Shown piece after piece: positions 42,623-53,316 of a stretch of DNA of 64,000 nucleotides. Both the position numbers and the translations under genes were made by a program. Below the pieces are notes generated by a model. It did not search any database, was not told where the DNA came from, and saw only the letters and a program-made list of their open reading frames with translations. Within the stretch, counting starts at the first letter, position 1. Every line of letters begins with the position of its first letter. The stretch is from Portulaca oleracea (taxonomy: Eukaryota; Streptophyta; Magnoliopsida; Caryophyllales; Portulacaceae): positions 15,671,501-15,735,500 of the forward strand of contig CM055888.1 of assembly GCA_029582165.1 (NCBI GenBank), written 5' to 3'.

Positions 42623-43620
42623 TGATGCATAATTGATGGCCTTATGCATCAAGGTCAACCATGGAGACATCTAATACTCACCTAGAAGAAAGAAGAGCTC
42701 AAGTCTCTCATATATCTCTCTACATGGAAGGGATCAACTCATGTGATCGTATATTTTTGCTCCTTAATTCAAGGACCATGAAGCTATCATAGAAGTCATC
42801 CTAGAGAGGATTAATCTACATTCCAAGAGCTTTCATATGGTTCAAGAATCTTTAAGTTTGGATGAGAATCCAAGGAGTTATTCATATTTGTAATATAGCT
42901 TAGTTCATTGTTTTCTTTATGATGTAAGCATTAGAGTAGATGATGAAAGCCCTAAGTGGCCCATTTCTTGTATTGTACACGCCATAAGGGAGGGCTTGTA
43001 ACTATAAATACCCCCCTTAAGGTGCTTTGTAATTCATTCATAAATCAAATACAAACACAAGGTGTTGTTTTCTCTCTAGCTTTTGTGCTAGTCTTTTCGT
43101 TTCTCTTGAGGGAGTTTCGAAGTTATCCCCTTCTTCTATTCAAGGGTGGCATCCTTGAAGGTGAAAGGAAGGAATTGAAGAGTTCTTTGAGGTGGTGTGG
43201 CTGTATCCTCATCGATCCTTCAAAAGCCGAATCTATCCAACTATCCATTCCATCGTTCATTCAACTACATTCATCCAACCTCACGTCATTCATCAAGAAT
43301 TCATCAAGAATTCATCAAGAATTCAACAAGAATTCATCAAGAATCCAATAAGAAGCATTCGTTCTTCATCAACACGTCTAAGCTTCAACAAATGTGCATC
43401 CATTCAAACGCTTCATTCGTTCATCATTGATCATTCGTTTAACCATTCGTTCATCTTTTCTATTCATTTGGTAATCATCTTTCATAGTTCTTTCCATCTT
43501 TCTATCCATTTCCATTCCATTTTCGCACCTTAAGAACTTTGAGAAAGGAGATTTTCATCTTCGCTCTTAAAGATCCTTAATCCTTTTGTGTAATGTGATC
43601 TTGTGATCCCATTATACATC
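42623..43620 (+). mobile_element. D2, 998-bp LTR (3' LTR of the plus-strand element)
   Basis: It starts TGATGCATAATTGATGG and ends CCCATTATACATCA. It shares the terminal bases with LTR A/B/C but most of its body differs, so it is a sister family. Its end region contains a run of CATCAAGAATT repeats near 43290-43350. Confidence 0.85.
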
Positions 43621-43625
43621 AAAAT

Positions 43626-43655
43626 TGGCGCCGTCTGTGGGGATCGAACCCACGA
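43626..43655 (-). other. 30-nt tract matching the 3' end of tRNA-Lys, including the CCA complement
   Basis: On the minus strand this reads as the 3' end of a tRNA: a T arm with loop GGTTCGATCC, the acceptor strand CAGACGGCG, then CCA. From memory it equals the last 30 nt of plant tRNA-Lys(UUU). On the plus strand it directly follows LTR D2 as a PBS would, but an ordinary PBS is about 18 nt and this match runs past it through the T arm. The last five bases, CACGA, are also shared with LTR C, which continues from there. Confidence 0.65.
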
Positions 43656-44653
43656 AATGCTAAGGATCTTTCCACAAGTGAAAACTTGCAATAGTTGAAT
43701 TTCTCAAAAACTAGTTTCAAACGAAAGAATGGGATGAATTAGATTGAAAATGGACGAATGGAAAAGGCTAAACGAGAGTTCTAAATGTGATGAATTGAAT
43801 GACAATCAAAAGAATCAAAACAATGGCAAAAACGTACCAATTGTAAAAGAACTCGTTGAATTGATGTAGAAACTTGATAGATTTTGGCAATGGAAATCTC
43901 CTTGATTGATACAGACACACCACAATCAATTTGATATCCAACTCCTCCTTTGCACCATCCAAGATTGCTCCCTCTTGGAATAGAAGAGAAGATTCAAAGG
44001 ATTCTCCCTCAAGAGAACCAGATTCTAACACAAAGGTTAGAGAGAAAACAAAGCATAAGCTCTTGTTTGATTATGTGTTTAATATTGAATGTGAATGAAT
44101 ACAAAGGCACCCTAGGGGGTTTATTTATACTACTCCAAGACCCCCTTGGACGTGCACTTAGGGTTCAAGAAACCAAGAATCTAACTATTACATCATATAT
44201 CCTATTTATGACATCATAAAACTCTAAAATGCAACTCTAGAAAGAAATTGCTATAACTCCTTCAATACTTGTCCGTTTTCAATGATTCAAAAACCATTGG
44301 AAAGCTCTTTAAATGTACTCCAATCTGTCTTTTGATGACTTCCTCAATAGATGCTTGGATTTAGAGTTATAGAGCAAAATATCGAACTATACACGATAAG
44401 GTCCTCCATTGCCGCGAATTCAATAAGGACTCTTATTGCCGAGAGTATTTTGAGCTCATTGATGACTTCCATATATGAGAGTAACTCCATGTAAGCTAGA
44501 ATAACATCAAGGTCCTTCATGCTTCCTTCCTTGATGTATAGAGCTTAATAAACCATTGTAATTGATGATGTCGTTGATGTCTTTTGTAACTTGAAGCTAG
44601 ATCAAGGTCCTCTTAGCTAACCTTGATGTATATAGCTAGGCTATTATGCATCA
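43651..44653 (-). mobile_element. LTR C, about 1003 bp, lacking its outer 34 bp on the left
   Basis: It matches LTR A/B from CACGAAATGC onward to the end TTATGCATCA, followed by the right TSD copy AGGAC. The missing left end is replaced by the tRNA-like tract. Confidence 0.9.
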
Positions 44654-44658
44654 AGGAC

Positions 44659-45171
44659 ACCACGGATAAGATCAGAATCATCCGGCAGCATATTAAGACT
44701 GCCCAGAGTAGACAGAAGAGTTATGTTGATCGCAGGCGGAAACCGCTCGAGTTTCAAGTTGGAGATCGTGTTTTTCTTAAAGTTTCTCCAACTAAAGGAG
44801 TTCGGAGATTCAATTTCAGAGGAAAGTTGAGCCCACGCTATATCGGGCCTTATTCCGTCGTACAAAAGATAAATTCGGTAGCATATCGTTCAGATTTACC
44901 CTCTAACCTAGGGCAAATACACGATGTTTTTCACGTCTCGCAACTATGGAAGTATGTGCCAGATTCGACGCATGTTTTAGAAGAAGAACCACCTCTGCTG
45001 TCAGAAAATCTCACTTTTCAATAACTGATCCAAATCCTGGATCATAGGATCAAGCGACTTCGTTCTAAGGAAATCCCCTTAGTCAAAGTGCTATGGGCGA
45101 AGCAAGATACCTCGGAAGCCACGTGGGAAACCGAGGAAGACATGAAGAAAAGCTATCCACACCTCTTTTAA
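44659..45171 (+). pseudogene. Chromovirus integrase C-terminal part and chromodomain-like tail
   Basis: The frame continues the integrase interrupted at 34879: KTAQSRQKSYVDRRRKPLEF, GDRVFLKVSPTKGVRRF and the conserved HDVFHVSQLWKYVPD. After a TAA at 45022-45024 the same frame gives ILDHRIKRLRSKEIPLVKVL and TWETEEDMKKSYPHLF, a degenerate chromodomain typical of Tekay/Del elements, ending at TAA 45169-45171. The chromodomain directs integration to heterochromatin in this lineage. Confidence 0.85.
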
Positions 45172-45224
45172 GGTACTTCGTTCACGATTAATCCAGCAAC
45201 AAGTTTCGGGGACGAAACTTCTTT

Positions 45225-45237
45225 TTAGGGGGGAGGG
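45225..45237 (+). other. Polypurine tract of the chromovirus
   Basis: A purine run ending AGGGGGGAGGG lies directly before the 3' LTR. Confidence 0.85.
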
Positions 45238-48200
45238 TGTAACGACCCACCCTAAAACCGTTTTAATTAAAAGCTTAATCACGGTAATTAACTAGAATAT
45301 GCGGTTAAAAATTTTTTTTTCTTCTTTTACGTTAATATTGTTATTATTATTATTATTTATTTTATGCGCGACAGGTTTCGTGCAAGGCGATGGTTAAACG
45401 GGTTGATTTTATGTTATCTCGGATTTAAAGTTATAAATATTATTACAAGTTTATAAATACTTTTGCGATAGGTTATATAATTTATTTTATCGTTCTCAAT
45501 TTTACGTTTGTAACCGAAGAAGGTTATATTAATTTTAATTTCCGTTTCAGTTACGATTTATATTATCCAACCTTCCTAATTGTAATCTTATTGGCCAACC
45601 TATTTTATTAATGTGTCCTACCAATTTTTTTTTTTTGTGGTTAAATACTAGTTAATTTTACCCAATTTAGTCCCAAGTTATTTTATTTAATCATATACTA
45701 AATTATTTTACCAAGTTTATGTTCATTAATTTTATTTAGTCAATACCAATTATTTTACCTAGCAAGCTAATTACACTTTTGGCTAGCCTAAATTATTAAT
45801 TAGAGGGTTAAGTAATTAAGTGGGAGTGTTTTATATATGAGGGGGTGAGTTGGTATGGGTTTATGTCATTTTAGTTAGATAAAACACAATAACATTTCAG
45901 CTTCTCCCACTCTTCCTCCCCTCTTCTGCTCGCCAGCCCAGCCAGCCGGGCTCTTCACCTTTTCCGGCCAGTTTCCGGCGGCCGGAGGCCACGCCGGCGA
46001 CCACCAGACGGTGGTCGTGCCCCCTTCCACCTCTCTCTTGCTTTTCTCCTCCAATTTCTTCCCCAAGTGGTATATACTCCAAACCCTAACTCAAGTTTAT
46101 TGTTCCTAATCTGATTTTCATTCCTAAATTGATTATTTTGATGTTTTTCATCTCTTTTATGAATTCTAGGCATGAATTTATGTTGTGGTTAAGTTAGGGT
46201 TTAAATTAGAGTTTGACACATGTGAAGATTGAGGTGATTCTTGCTTGTTTCTTGATGGGTAATGAAATAGCTTGCTTGCATGAGGTTCTTGATGAAGAAA
46301 TTTGAGTTTTAGGGACTGTTTTGAAGTAATTACTATGCTGATTAAGTTATTCAACACTTGGATGATATGATTTTAGTGTGAATTCGTCATGGGTGTGCTA
46401 ATTTGAACTTTGATTGAAATTACATTTGTTATCTATGGATGCATGTGAAAGATACCATCTTATTTGGGATATTCTTGAGTGCTCAATTCTGGAAATATCA
46501 TGGGTTATGGTTAATTTAGAAATTGGTGGTGTATTAGTGTAAATTAAGGGCCAAAAGAGGTCATGCAAGGGAAGAAAGATTGGCATAAATACATTCTGTT
46601 TGCAATATGGTTTTCACAGAGGATGTAAAGTGTGAGTTAGCCCAGATTAGTAATTAAAATGATAGCCCAAGTCATTATCTAACTCTCGGCTTTGGAATTT
46701 CGAGTATCCGATATGTGTAACCTGAGATACGACCAAAACCGTGAAGGTATAAAATTTTATACGATTTTCTAAGTCAGTGGATTTATGCTCAATTTTCGTT
46801 AATTTAGAGACTTTTTTAGTTCTGGAGGTAAACATAAAAGTTTTAGGTCGCTCTTCAAGCTTTCCAGAAACATAAGGTTTGCATCCATATGATATCGGGA
46901 GAGTGAAATATGAGGCTATGTTTGAGGGCCGTCAACAAAGTTTCTGCCCAGAATTTAATTCTTCAATTCTAACTTTAAGGTTACAATTTGATCTCTTAGG
47001 GGGCTCTAATGAGATGTCGACTTTTGTGTCATTGTTAAGATGGGTTGGATAGGTATGCTAAGATGATTTAAGGCAATTTAGTGGTTGGAGTTTAGCTCCT
47101 AAAGGTTTCTCAAATTTTTAGCAAAGCCAATGATCATTCGATAATCTTTTCTCGTCGCTTGCCGACGTTCCCTTTTCAAATTCAAGGACCATGTCATTTC
47201 TCTTGAGTAAGCCTTCAATGATTCCATTCCCGTTCAAACTAATTGCTAAGGTTGCTCTATAACTCATAATCTTTCCATCGATCCCATTCAAGTTTCAATA
47301 GAAGTTTCGCACTAAAGTTCCAAACCGCCTAATTCCTTCTTAGCATTCTACTTCTGTCCGGGCTGTTTTCCGAGCCCATCCCTTCATTTTTTAGCCTTCG
47401 GACCAGTTGACAAAGTTGTAGGACGTGATTTTCCCTTTCCGAAAAGTACTCGTTTGCAAAAATCCGAGTTTTCTAGCTCAAGTTATCATCAAATCATTGA
47501 TTTACCAAAAACTGAAATTTGTATTTTCTCATCCCTTTTAAGTTATCAAATTTTAAGTACTTTAACCTTAGCTTATGGAATTACAAGGACTTTATTAAAA
47601 TTCTCAACTTCCTATATTCTTTTTTTTTTATAGTTTCCAAGTCGCCCAAGCCATCCCAAGCTCGAGGCACGTCGCTAGATCTTTCTACTACCCAAGGTAC
47701 GCGAATTGTCCAACTTTTCGCTCCTTATTATCGTTTAACGTTTTCATGGTTATTTTAAGTTTGTTCTTTATTGTTTATTTTACGGTTTTAAAGGGTCCCA
47801 TTTTATGTATTCTTTGTGTTAGTTACTTTTAGGTGCTAGCTCTCTTGTTATGTATGATACTCCTGATCAGAGTGTCCAGACCTGGACAGTGTCGACTGTT
47901 CGGCAGTCACCCATTCCAAACTTCGATCGGTTTGGGCATGCGCGTGTGTGAGATGCATTATATCGATCGTAAGGGACCAAATACTTATGTTTTAGTACCT
48001 ATCTTACCTTTCATGTACTTTACCTTTTATGTTGATGAATCAAGTTATTTTATTCTTGTTAATCCCTTTCCCCGTTTTCAAAATGAACTTAAATGCCGGC
48101 ACTAAAACCGTTTTCGAACGGTTTGACGTGTTGGAGGTTTGTATACTGAGTGTTTCCTCACTCACTTTGCGTTGTTTTAATGTTTTGTTTTAGGCGGTCC

Positions 48201-48576
48201 GAGCTCTCAAGTTAAAGGCAAGGATAAGCAAAAGTAGGAGTTTTCCCGACCAAGGTAGTCATGAACGTTGTTGTTGGCCGACTCCGGTGGTCTTTATGGT
48301 TTCGAAGGCCGTTTTATTTATGGAAAGGGTTGTTATATATATCTTTGATGGTTGTATAAAGTCTAATTCCCATGTTTTGGTGATTCCTAAGTATGGAGTG
48401 TTTGTATTATGTTTAATTGGTGATTTAAGTGTACTGTAATGGTGTGTTTGGGTTTGTAGCCTTGTCCCGAGTGGGAACGGCGGTAATACCTCCACCCTAG
48501 GTGCTCCGCTGCGCTAATCACAGGCTTAGTGTATGTTTAATGTTAACCTTGTGATTAAGGGTGTTGGGGTGTTACA
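45238..48576 (+). mobile_element. 3' LTR of the chromovirus
   Basis: It pairs with 25775-29096. The GC-rich patch near 45930-46010 is richer in GC (CGGCGGCCGG) than in the 5' copy. It is followed by TSD TTAGC. Confidence 0.95.
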
Positions 48577-48581
48577 TTAGC

Positions 48582-49139
48582 GCACATCGGCTATCTTCTC
48601 CTTTCTTTTATTTTCTCTTAATCTCCCTTGTAATGACCCCTTTACCCCACTAATGTATAGACGAATATCCTTAAGCTAGGTCATTTGTAATTGGTACATC
48701 TTAGCCCTTGATTGTAATCCATTGGGTTGTTTTTGGCCCTTGGATGTAAGTCATGTCTTTCTCGGAAAGGCTCCAATCCCTTTGCCATTTAACTCAGGCA
48801 TTGGGAAGAAAGGCATTGGGAAGAAAGGCATTAACTTTGATGCTTAATTGAATAGTATTTTAACACCAACTCAAACTCTTTCCAGAAATCTTATTACTTT
48901 ATCCAAATTTACATGATTTGGTGGTGTTTTAAGTCATTCCTTTATTGATCTTGTGGTGACTATTCTTTATCAAGATCATGGTGGGGTGTTCAGTTTTTAG
49001 GTGGTGATTATCTTTATTCCAAGCTCATATAAATGAATTCGTGCAAGGTATTTATTTGGTGTTTGATGCTGTGTATTTCAAGTTTTCAAGGGTATTTGCA
49101 AGTTTTCTTCATCTTTCTTCAAGTTCCTTCATCTATTTG
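48582..49139. other. Unassigned DNA right of the chromovirus
   Basis: No gene is seen. A 16-bp unit GGCATTGGGAAGAAA is tandemly repeated at about 48806-48838. With 25308-25774 it would have formed one continuous region before the chromovirus inserted. Confidence 0.45.
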
Positions 49140-49560
49140 GTTATTATGTTGATGCAATAGCAATCCTCAATCTCTACCTCCCACCATCGCTATACACGCT
49201 CCATCAGGGCACCTTGGTTGGTGTATTACCCTTGTGGCTGTAAGGTAATTGGACCCTGATCCATGGATAAAAACTTTGAATGTTATGTTCTCAAAATTCA
49301 AGACCATCTTACCTTTGGTTTTGTAGAATATCTCCGGGATGATTTGTACTCCCATCATCTCAAATGTCTCTGTCCTATGTATTGAATTCTCCAAGCATAC
49401 TCATTTCCCCAAGCTTTTATTATGTCTTCAAAGGTCTCCCAAGTCCACGTGTGGGGTGGAATTCCATGAATCTCAACCATATTCTTATTGTGTTTGTACT
49501 ATCATATATATTTGGTTTGCTTCTTGATCTCTCCAAACCATTGATATAACTGACTGATCT
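49140..49560 (-). pseudogene. L1 ORF1 relic (DUF4283-like region), minus strand
   Basis: On the minus strand, different frames give VEIHGIPPHTW near 49470 and ETFEDIIKAWG, then FEMMGVQIIPEIFYKTKGKM and FKVFIHGSGSNYL at 49394-49167. This is the order and style of the N-terminal RNA-binding domain of plant L1 ORF1. It may belong to the same LINE as 25134-25307 and 16450-17691, which lie downstream in the same orientation. Confidence 0.5.
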
Positions 49561-49740
49561 CTTGAGGATCATTTATATGCATTAAACTCTTGAAAATAGT
49601 TATCATGACAAAGAAAATGGCATCAAGATAGCATTAACTAACGTATAATTTTTTACGATATTGGTTTTGTTCTATCATTTCCAAAAGACACCTTAAAAAA
49701 CGTATATAAGATTTCAACTTTTAATTATCGTCATTTATTA

Positions 49741-49770
49741 CCTGTGCATTACACGGGCTTTGTCCACTAG
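49741..49770 (+). mobile_element. Helitron 3' end
   Basis: A hairpin CCTGTG-CATTA-CACGGG (49741-49757) is followed 9 bp later by CTAG (49767-49770) and then T, the plant Helitron 3' signature. The 5' end of this copy was not identified. Confidence 0.6.
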
Positions 49771-49870
49771 TATAGTCATAAAAGGAATAGAAGTATGGAA
49801 GAAAGGATAATAAGTTACATACTTAATTATTAGTGAATGTTGATTATAACAACAATAAACATGGTTAATT

Positions 49871-50111
49871 TATATATTATAATAGAAATCATTGTGGGTC
49901 CCACGAAACTGGGCCACGGGAGTGACTGTAGGAGAATTGGCCAATCACAACGTAGAAAATCATATTTTTTTTGTCTATTTTCAACTTTTTTTTTCAATCC
50001 GGATTTTATTTTAAAATTAAAAAAACCAGAAAGTATCACTAATCCTTGACTGCTTTGGACCCTGAATAAAATTATTTTGGTGCAAATAACAGTAATTATT
50101 TTGGTGTTGCC

Positions 50112-50159
<48 letters not shown>

Positions 50160-50397
50160 TGATATATTATAATAGAAATCATTGTGGATCCCACAAAATA
50201 GAGCCACGGGAGTGACTGTAGGAGAATTGGTCAATCACAACGTAGAAATTTTTTTTTCTATTTTCAATTTTTTTTATTTTCAATCCAGATTTTATTTTAA
50301 AATTAAAAAAAACAGAAAGTATCACTAATCCTTAACTGCTTTGGACTCTGAATTAAATTATTTTGGTGTAAATAATAGTAATTATTTTGGTGTTGCC

Positions 50398-50451
<54 letters not shown>

Positions 50452-50781
50452 TCTATATATTATTAATAGAAATCATTGTAGAGGAATTGACCAATCACAA
50501 CGTAGAAAATTATATTTATTTTTTACAATCCGGATTTTATTTTAGAATTAAAAAAATCAAAAACTATCACTAAACAAAAATAGATAATTAGAAAGAACAA
50601 AATTTAAATGATTTTACAAATCTATATAATATTAATAGTAAAGTTTGTGGGTCTCACATAATGGAAAAAGGAGATTGATTGTAGGGATTCTGGCCAATCA
50701 GAAAATAAATAAATATAAAATTAAATTATTTTGGGGCAAATATCATTAATTATTTTGTTGTTATCTATAATAATAATAGTA

Positions 50782-50820
<39 letters not shown>
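49871..50820 (+). repeat. Four tandem Helitron-5'-end-like units with ATA/TAA microsatellites
   Basis: Units start near 49871, 50161, 50452 and 50621, each with TATATTATTAATAGAAATCA or a variant, then a GGGTCCCAC-like box and CCAATCACAACGTAG, and each ends in a trinucleotide run (50113-50159, 50398-50447, 50770-50821). The first two spacings are about 290 bp and the third unit is shortened. The fourth unit forms the 5' end of the Helitron at 50621. Confidence 0.75.
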
Positions 50821-50823
<3 letters not shown>

Positions 50824-51237
50824 CTGTCAATGATGCAGTTGCAATATGTAAACATCCGCACAGCCAACCCCATATATTTCTAATTTCCCCCAATCACTAA
50901 TAACTGTCACGTTATTAATTGATTTCAGTTCATTCAAATCGACCATAGGCCGATAGTTTATGTGGGGTTAGGTTTATTTATTTTAGATTTGTTCTTATTA
51001 TTTTTTTTAAATTTTTGTTTTTTTGAGAATTCCCACAACCAAAAAGTAGGGGATTATATTGTCACAGTGGGTTGAACCTCAGAGGCTACTATATTAGCTA
51101 CCTCCAACGGGCAAACCCTCAGAGGTTTGTTCTTATTGGATATTAATATATAGGTTGTTTTTTTTTTTCTTATTGTCAATGTGCCTTATATGTATGCATA
51201 TTATTTTGCTTATAGTTAATATTCGATTGCTTCGCTT

Positions 51238-51291
<54 letters not shown>

Positions 51292-52032
51292 CAATGTAAA
51301 ATTTTCTAATATTTTTAACATAAACTATATGCTTGATTTTTTACAGAGTTATTATAATCACATATTTATGAATGGATATACCACTCAACTCAACAACATC
51401 AGTGTACACTAAAATTACTCAACAACATCAGAGGCAATTGTTTATCATGAATAGTGACAAGACCATAGCAACAAATGTATCATGTAGGTCCAAAATTGTT
51501 GTTCAACGAACATTAATGTCTCTGAATGCAATTGATGTTCTACCCTCAAAGTTATAACTATATATCATTGTCATCTGCTAAGCAGTTACCACTTAGTTTA
51601 AATAAATTTATTGCGGATTTGTGCCTATTTATTCTTTTCGCAACTAAATTGTTGGTCCGTGTTCTTATACCTGCTATTATCATTTAACTTTTTTTGCGAT
51701 ACAAATAACCATTTTATTATACCCCGTACATGGCACGAGTTTTACAAAATTGTACCACTATTTATAGGATAATTTAAAATTACAGGTTCATGTAAAGAAG
51801 GATGATGGATCATGCAACTCACCATGGTCATGTTCATTGTCATTTTAGAAAATTTTCTATGGCAAAATTATAAGTTTGTCGGAACAATTTATTATGATAT
51901 TTTCCATGTAACAATTTCATTAATATTTCATTTGATTTACTTTATATGGACAGTTACTTATCCATCATTTTTATAAAATTTCAAAAGTAACTAATTTAGT
52001 TCACTCCGTACATCGCACGGGTTGAGGCCTAG
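50621..52032 (+). mobile_element. Non-autonomous Helitron, about 1.4 kb
   Basis: The 5' end TCTATATAATATTAATAG follows an A. The 3' end has a hairpin-like CCGTACATCGCACGG at about 52006-52020 and CTAG at 52029-52032 followed by T, so it sits between A and T as Helitrons do. No Rep/helicase is encoded. The (TA)n run at 51243-51290 and a second, decayed 3'-end-like hairpin (CCCCGTACATGGCACGAG near 51722) lie inside. Confidence 0.6.
51243..51290. repeat. (TA)n microsatellite
   Basis: About 24 TA units inside the Helitron. ORFs across it on both strands are artefacts. Confidence 0.95.
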
Positions 52033-52241
52033 TGAAAGAATAATATAAAACGTATGAAACGTATGGTTAGGAATGCATATGACTATCAAGATTCTTTATG
52101 GCTAATTTTACTTAGCTTAGGTCAATTTATACCATCAATTAATATTTATATTAATTTTTTTTAAAATTGAAAATGATAAATTTACTTTTTCAGAAATGTC
52201 CTCATTAAAACTCACAAATTACTGTCATCACCCTTTGTCCT

Positions 52242-52244
<3 letters not shown>

Positions 52245-52286
<42 letters not shown>
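52245..52286. repeat. (TA)n microsatellite
   Basis: About 21 TA units between the Helitron and the foldback element. Confidence 0.95.
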
Positions 52287-52288
<2 letters not shown>

Positions 52289-52380
52289 CACGTGTTGATA
52301 TCCTTTTCTTTTTGCCACAAATAAAGCGGTGACAAATTCGTAGAGACGTGCACTGCAGCTTGCAGGACCAAAAACAAAAA

Positions 52381-52910
52381 GGTTTTTGGCTCAAAATAAT
52401 CCGAAGTCGGATGTCATCAGCTGAAAATAATCAGCTCATTTTTGGTGAAAATAATCCAACTTAGACTTTATTTACTCGACTAAACCAAATCTATTTAGAA
52501 TTCGAAATCTTGTTAGGCGTACGAAGCACGTGTTTCTTTAATTGATTTTGGTTTTAAATTTTGTCTTTAAGATTATTTATACCGAAGTCACTTCAACTTA
52601 TAATGACATGTCAATGAATTAAAAATAAAAATACTCAGACTCAACTTTTATTATGTTAAAGTGTTTTTAGTTTTAATCCATTGTCATGTCATTATAAGTT
52701 TAAGTGAGTTGAGGTCTATAAATAAGCTTAAAAACAAAATTCAAAACCAAAATTAATTAAAAACATTGCAGCTATACCAAGATTCCGAATCGAAATCGAT
52801 TTTGCTAATTGAAAGAAAAGCATAAGTTTGGATTATTTTCAACTAAAAAGTGAGTTTGGATTATTTTCGGCCAATGACCTCCGACTTCGAATTATTTTTA
52901 GCCCAAAACC
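52381..52910. mobile_element. Foldback (long terminal inverted repeat) element, about 530 bp
   Basis: The left end GGTTTTTGGCTCAAAATAAT is mirrored by the complement of the right end, GGTTTTGGGCTAAAAATAAT. Similarity between arms continues inward: CCGAAGTCGG on both sides, then GATTTTGGTTTT near 52540 against AAAACCAAAATT near 52750, and CATTATAAG-type segments around the centre near 52640. Nearly the whole element can fold into one imperfect hairpin. The TSD is unclear. A MULE-type or other MITE is likely. Confidence 0.65.
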
Positions 52911-52929
52911 CAAACAGAAACCACCTCCC

Positions 52930-53316
52930 AAAAAATTTGTAACAAAATGCCGCATTTAAAAGATAAGAAATTCGAATAATTAACAAGATAATTTGGAGAC
53001 CTATTCCTGATTTCCCGTTAACATTTTAGCCCCAAGGGCAAAAGGAGGAAACATGTATATATCACAAGTAGAGGGTTTCAAAACATATGACACAACCATC
53101 GAACTAGAACTGACAAATTCCTGCTCCCAGTAAAAATTTAAGTTACTCAAATTAAAATTAAGGTGTGCCAACTCAGCTCACAAAATTTCCAGGCATTTCT
53201 GCAGTTGTGAACAAATGCAACAAAATATAGGAGGCGACGGTCTAAATCTATTGGATCCAAAATAGAACTACAAAAATAACAGTACAAACATCCCCAGCAA
53301 TTCCTCATCTAGAAAA
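52930..53316 (-). other. 3' UTR and downstream region of the eIF3e gene
   Basis: No coding sequence. The minus strand after the stop is T-rich, as in plant 3' UTRs. The exact polyadenylation site cannot be set. Confidence 0.5.

Larger units (their letters stand above)
34880..44653. mobile_element. Composite non-autonomous LTR insertion, 9774 bp
   Basis: The insertion begins TGATGCATAA and ends TTATGCATCA, and is flanked by AGGAC on both sides, so the outer ends behave as one integration. Inside are: LTR A (34880-35910), a minus-strand element body, LTR B (39348-40378), a minus-strand gag start fragment (40379-40640), a truncated related LTR D1 (about 40651-40844), a plus-strand gag-like body, LTR D2 (42623-43620), a tRNA-like tract, and LTR C (about 43651-44653). 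Bodies of opposite orientation and multiple LTRs imply recombination between related elements, before or after insertion. Confidence 0.85.
25775..48576 (+). mobile_element. Tekay/Del-like chromovirus (Ty3 LTR retrotransposon), 22.8 kb with nested insert
   Basis: LTRs are 25775-29096 (3322 bp) and 45238-48576 (3339 bp), starting TGTAACGACCC and ending GTGTTACA. A perfect TSD TTAGC is at 25770-25774 and 48577-48581. PBS-like TTGTATCAGAGC follows the 5' LTR, and AGGGGGGAGGG precedes the 3' LTR. The interior encodes an extra ORF, gag with two zinc knuckles, protease, RT, RNase H, integrase and a chromodomain-like tail. Without the insert at 34880-44653 it would be about 13 kb. Five in-frame stops and a frameshift show it is no longer autonomous. 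Confidence 0.95.
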
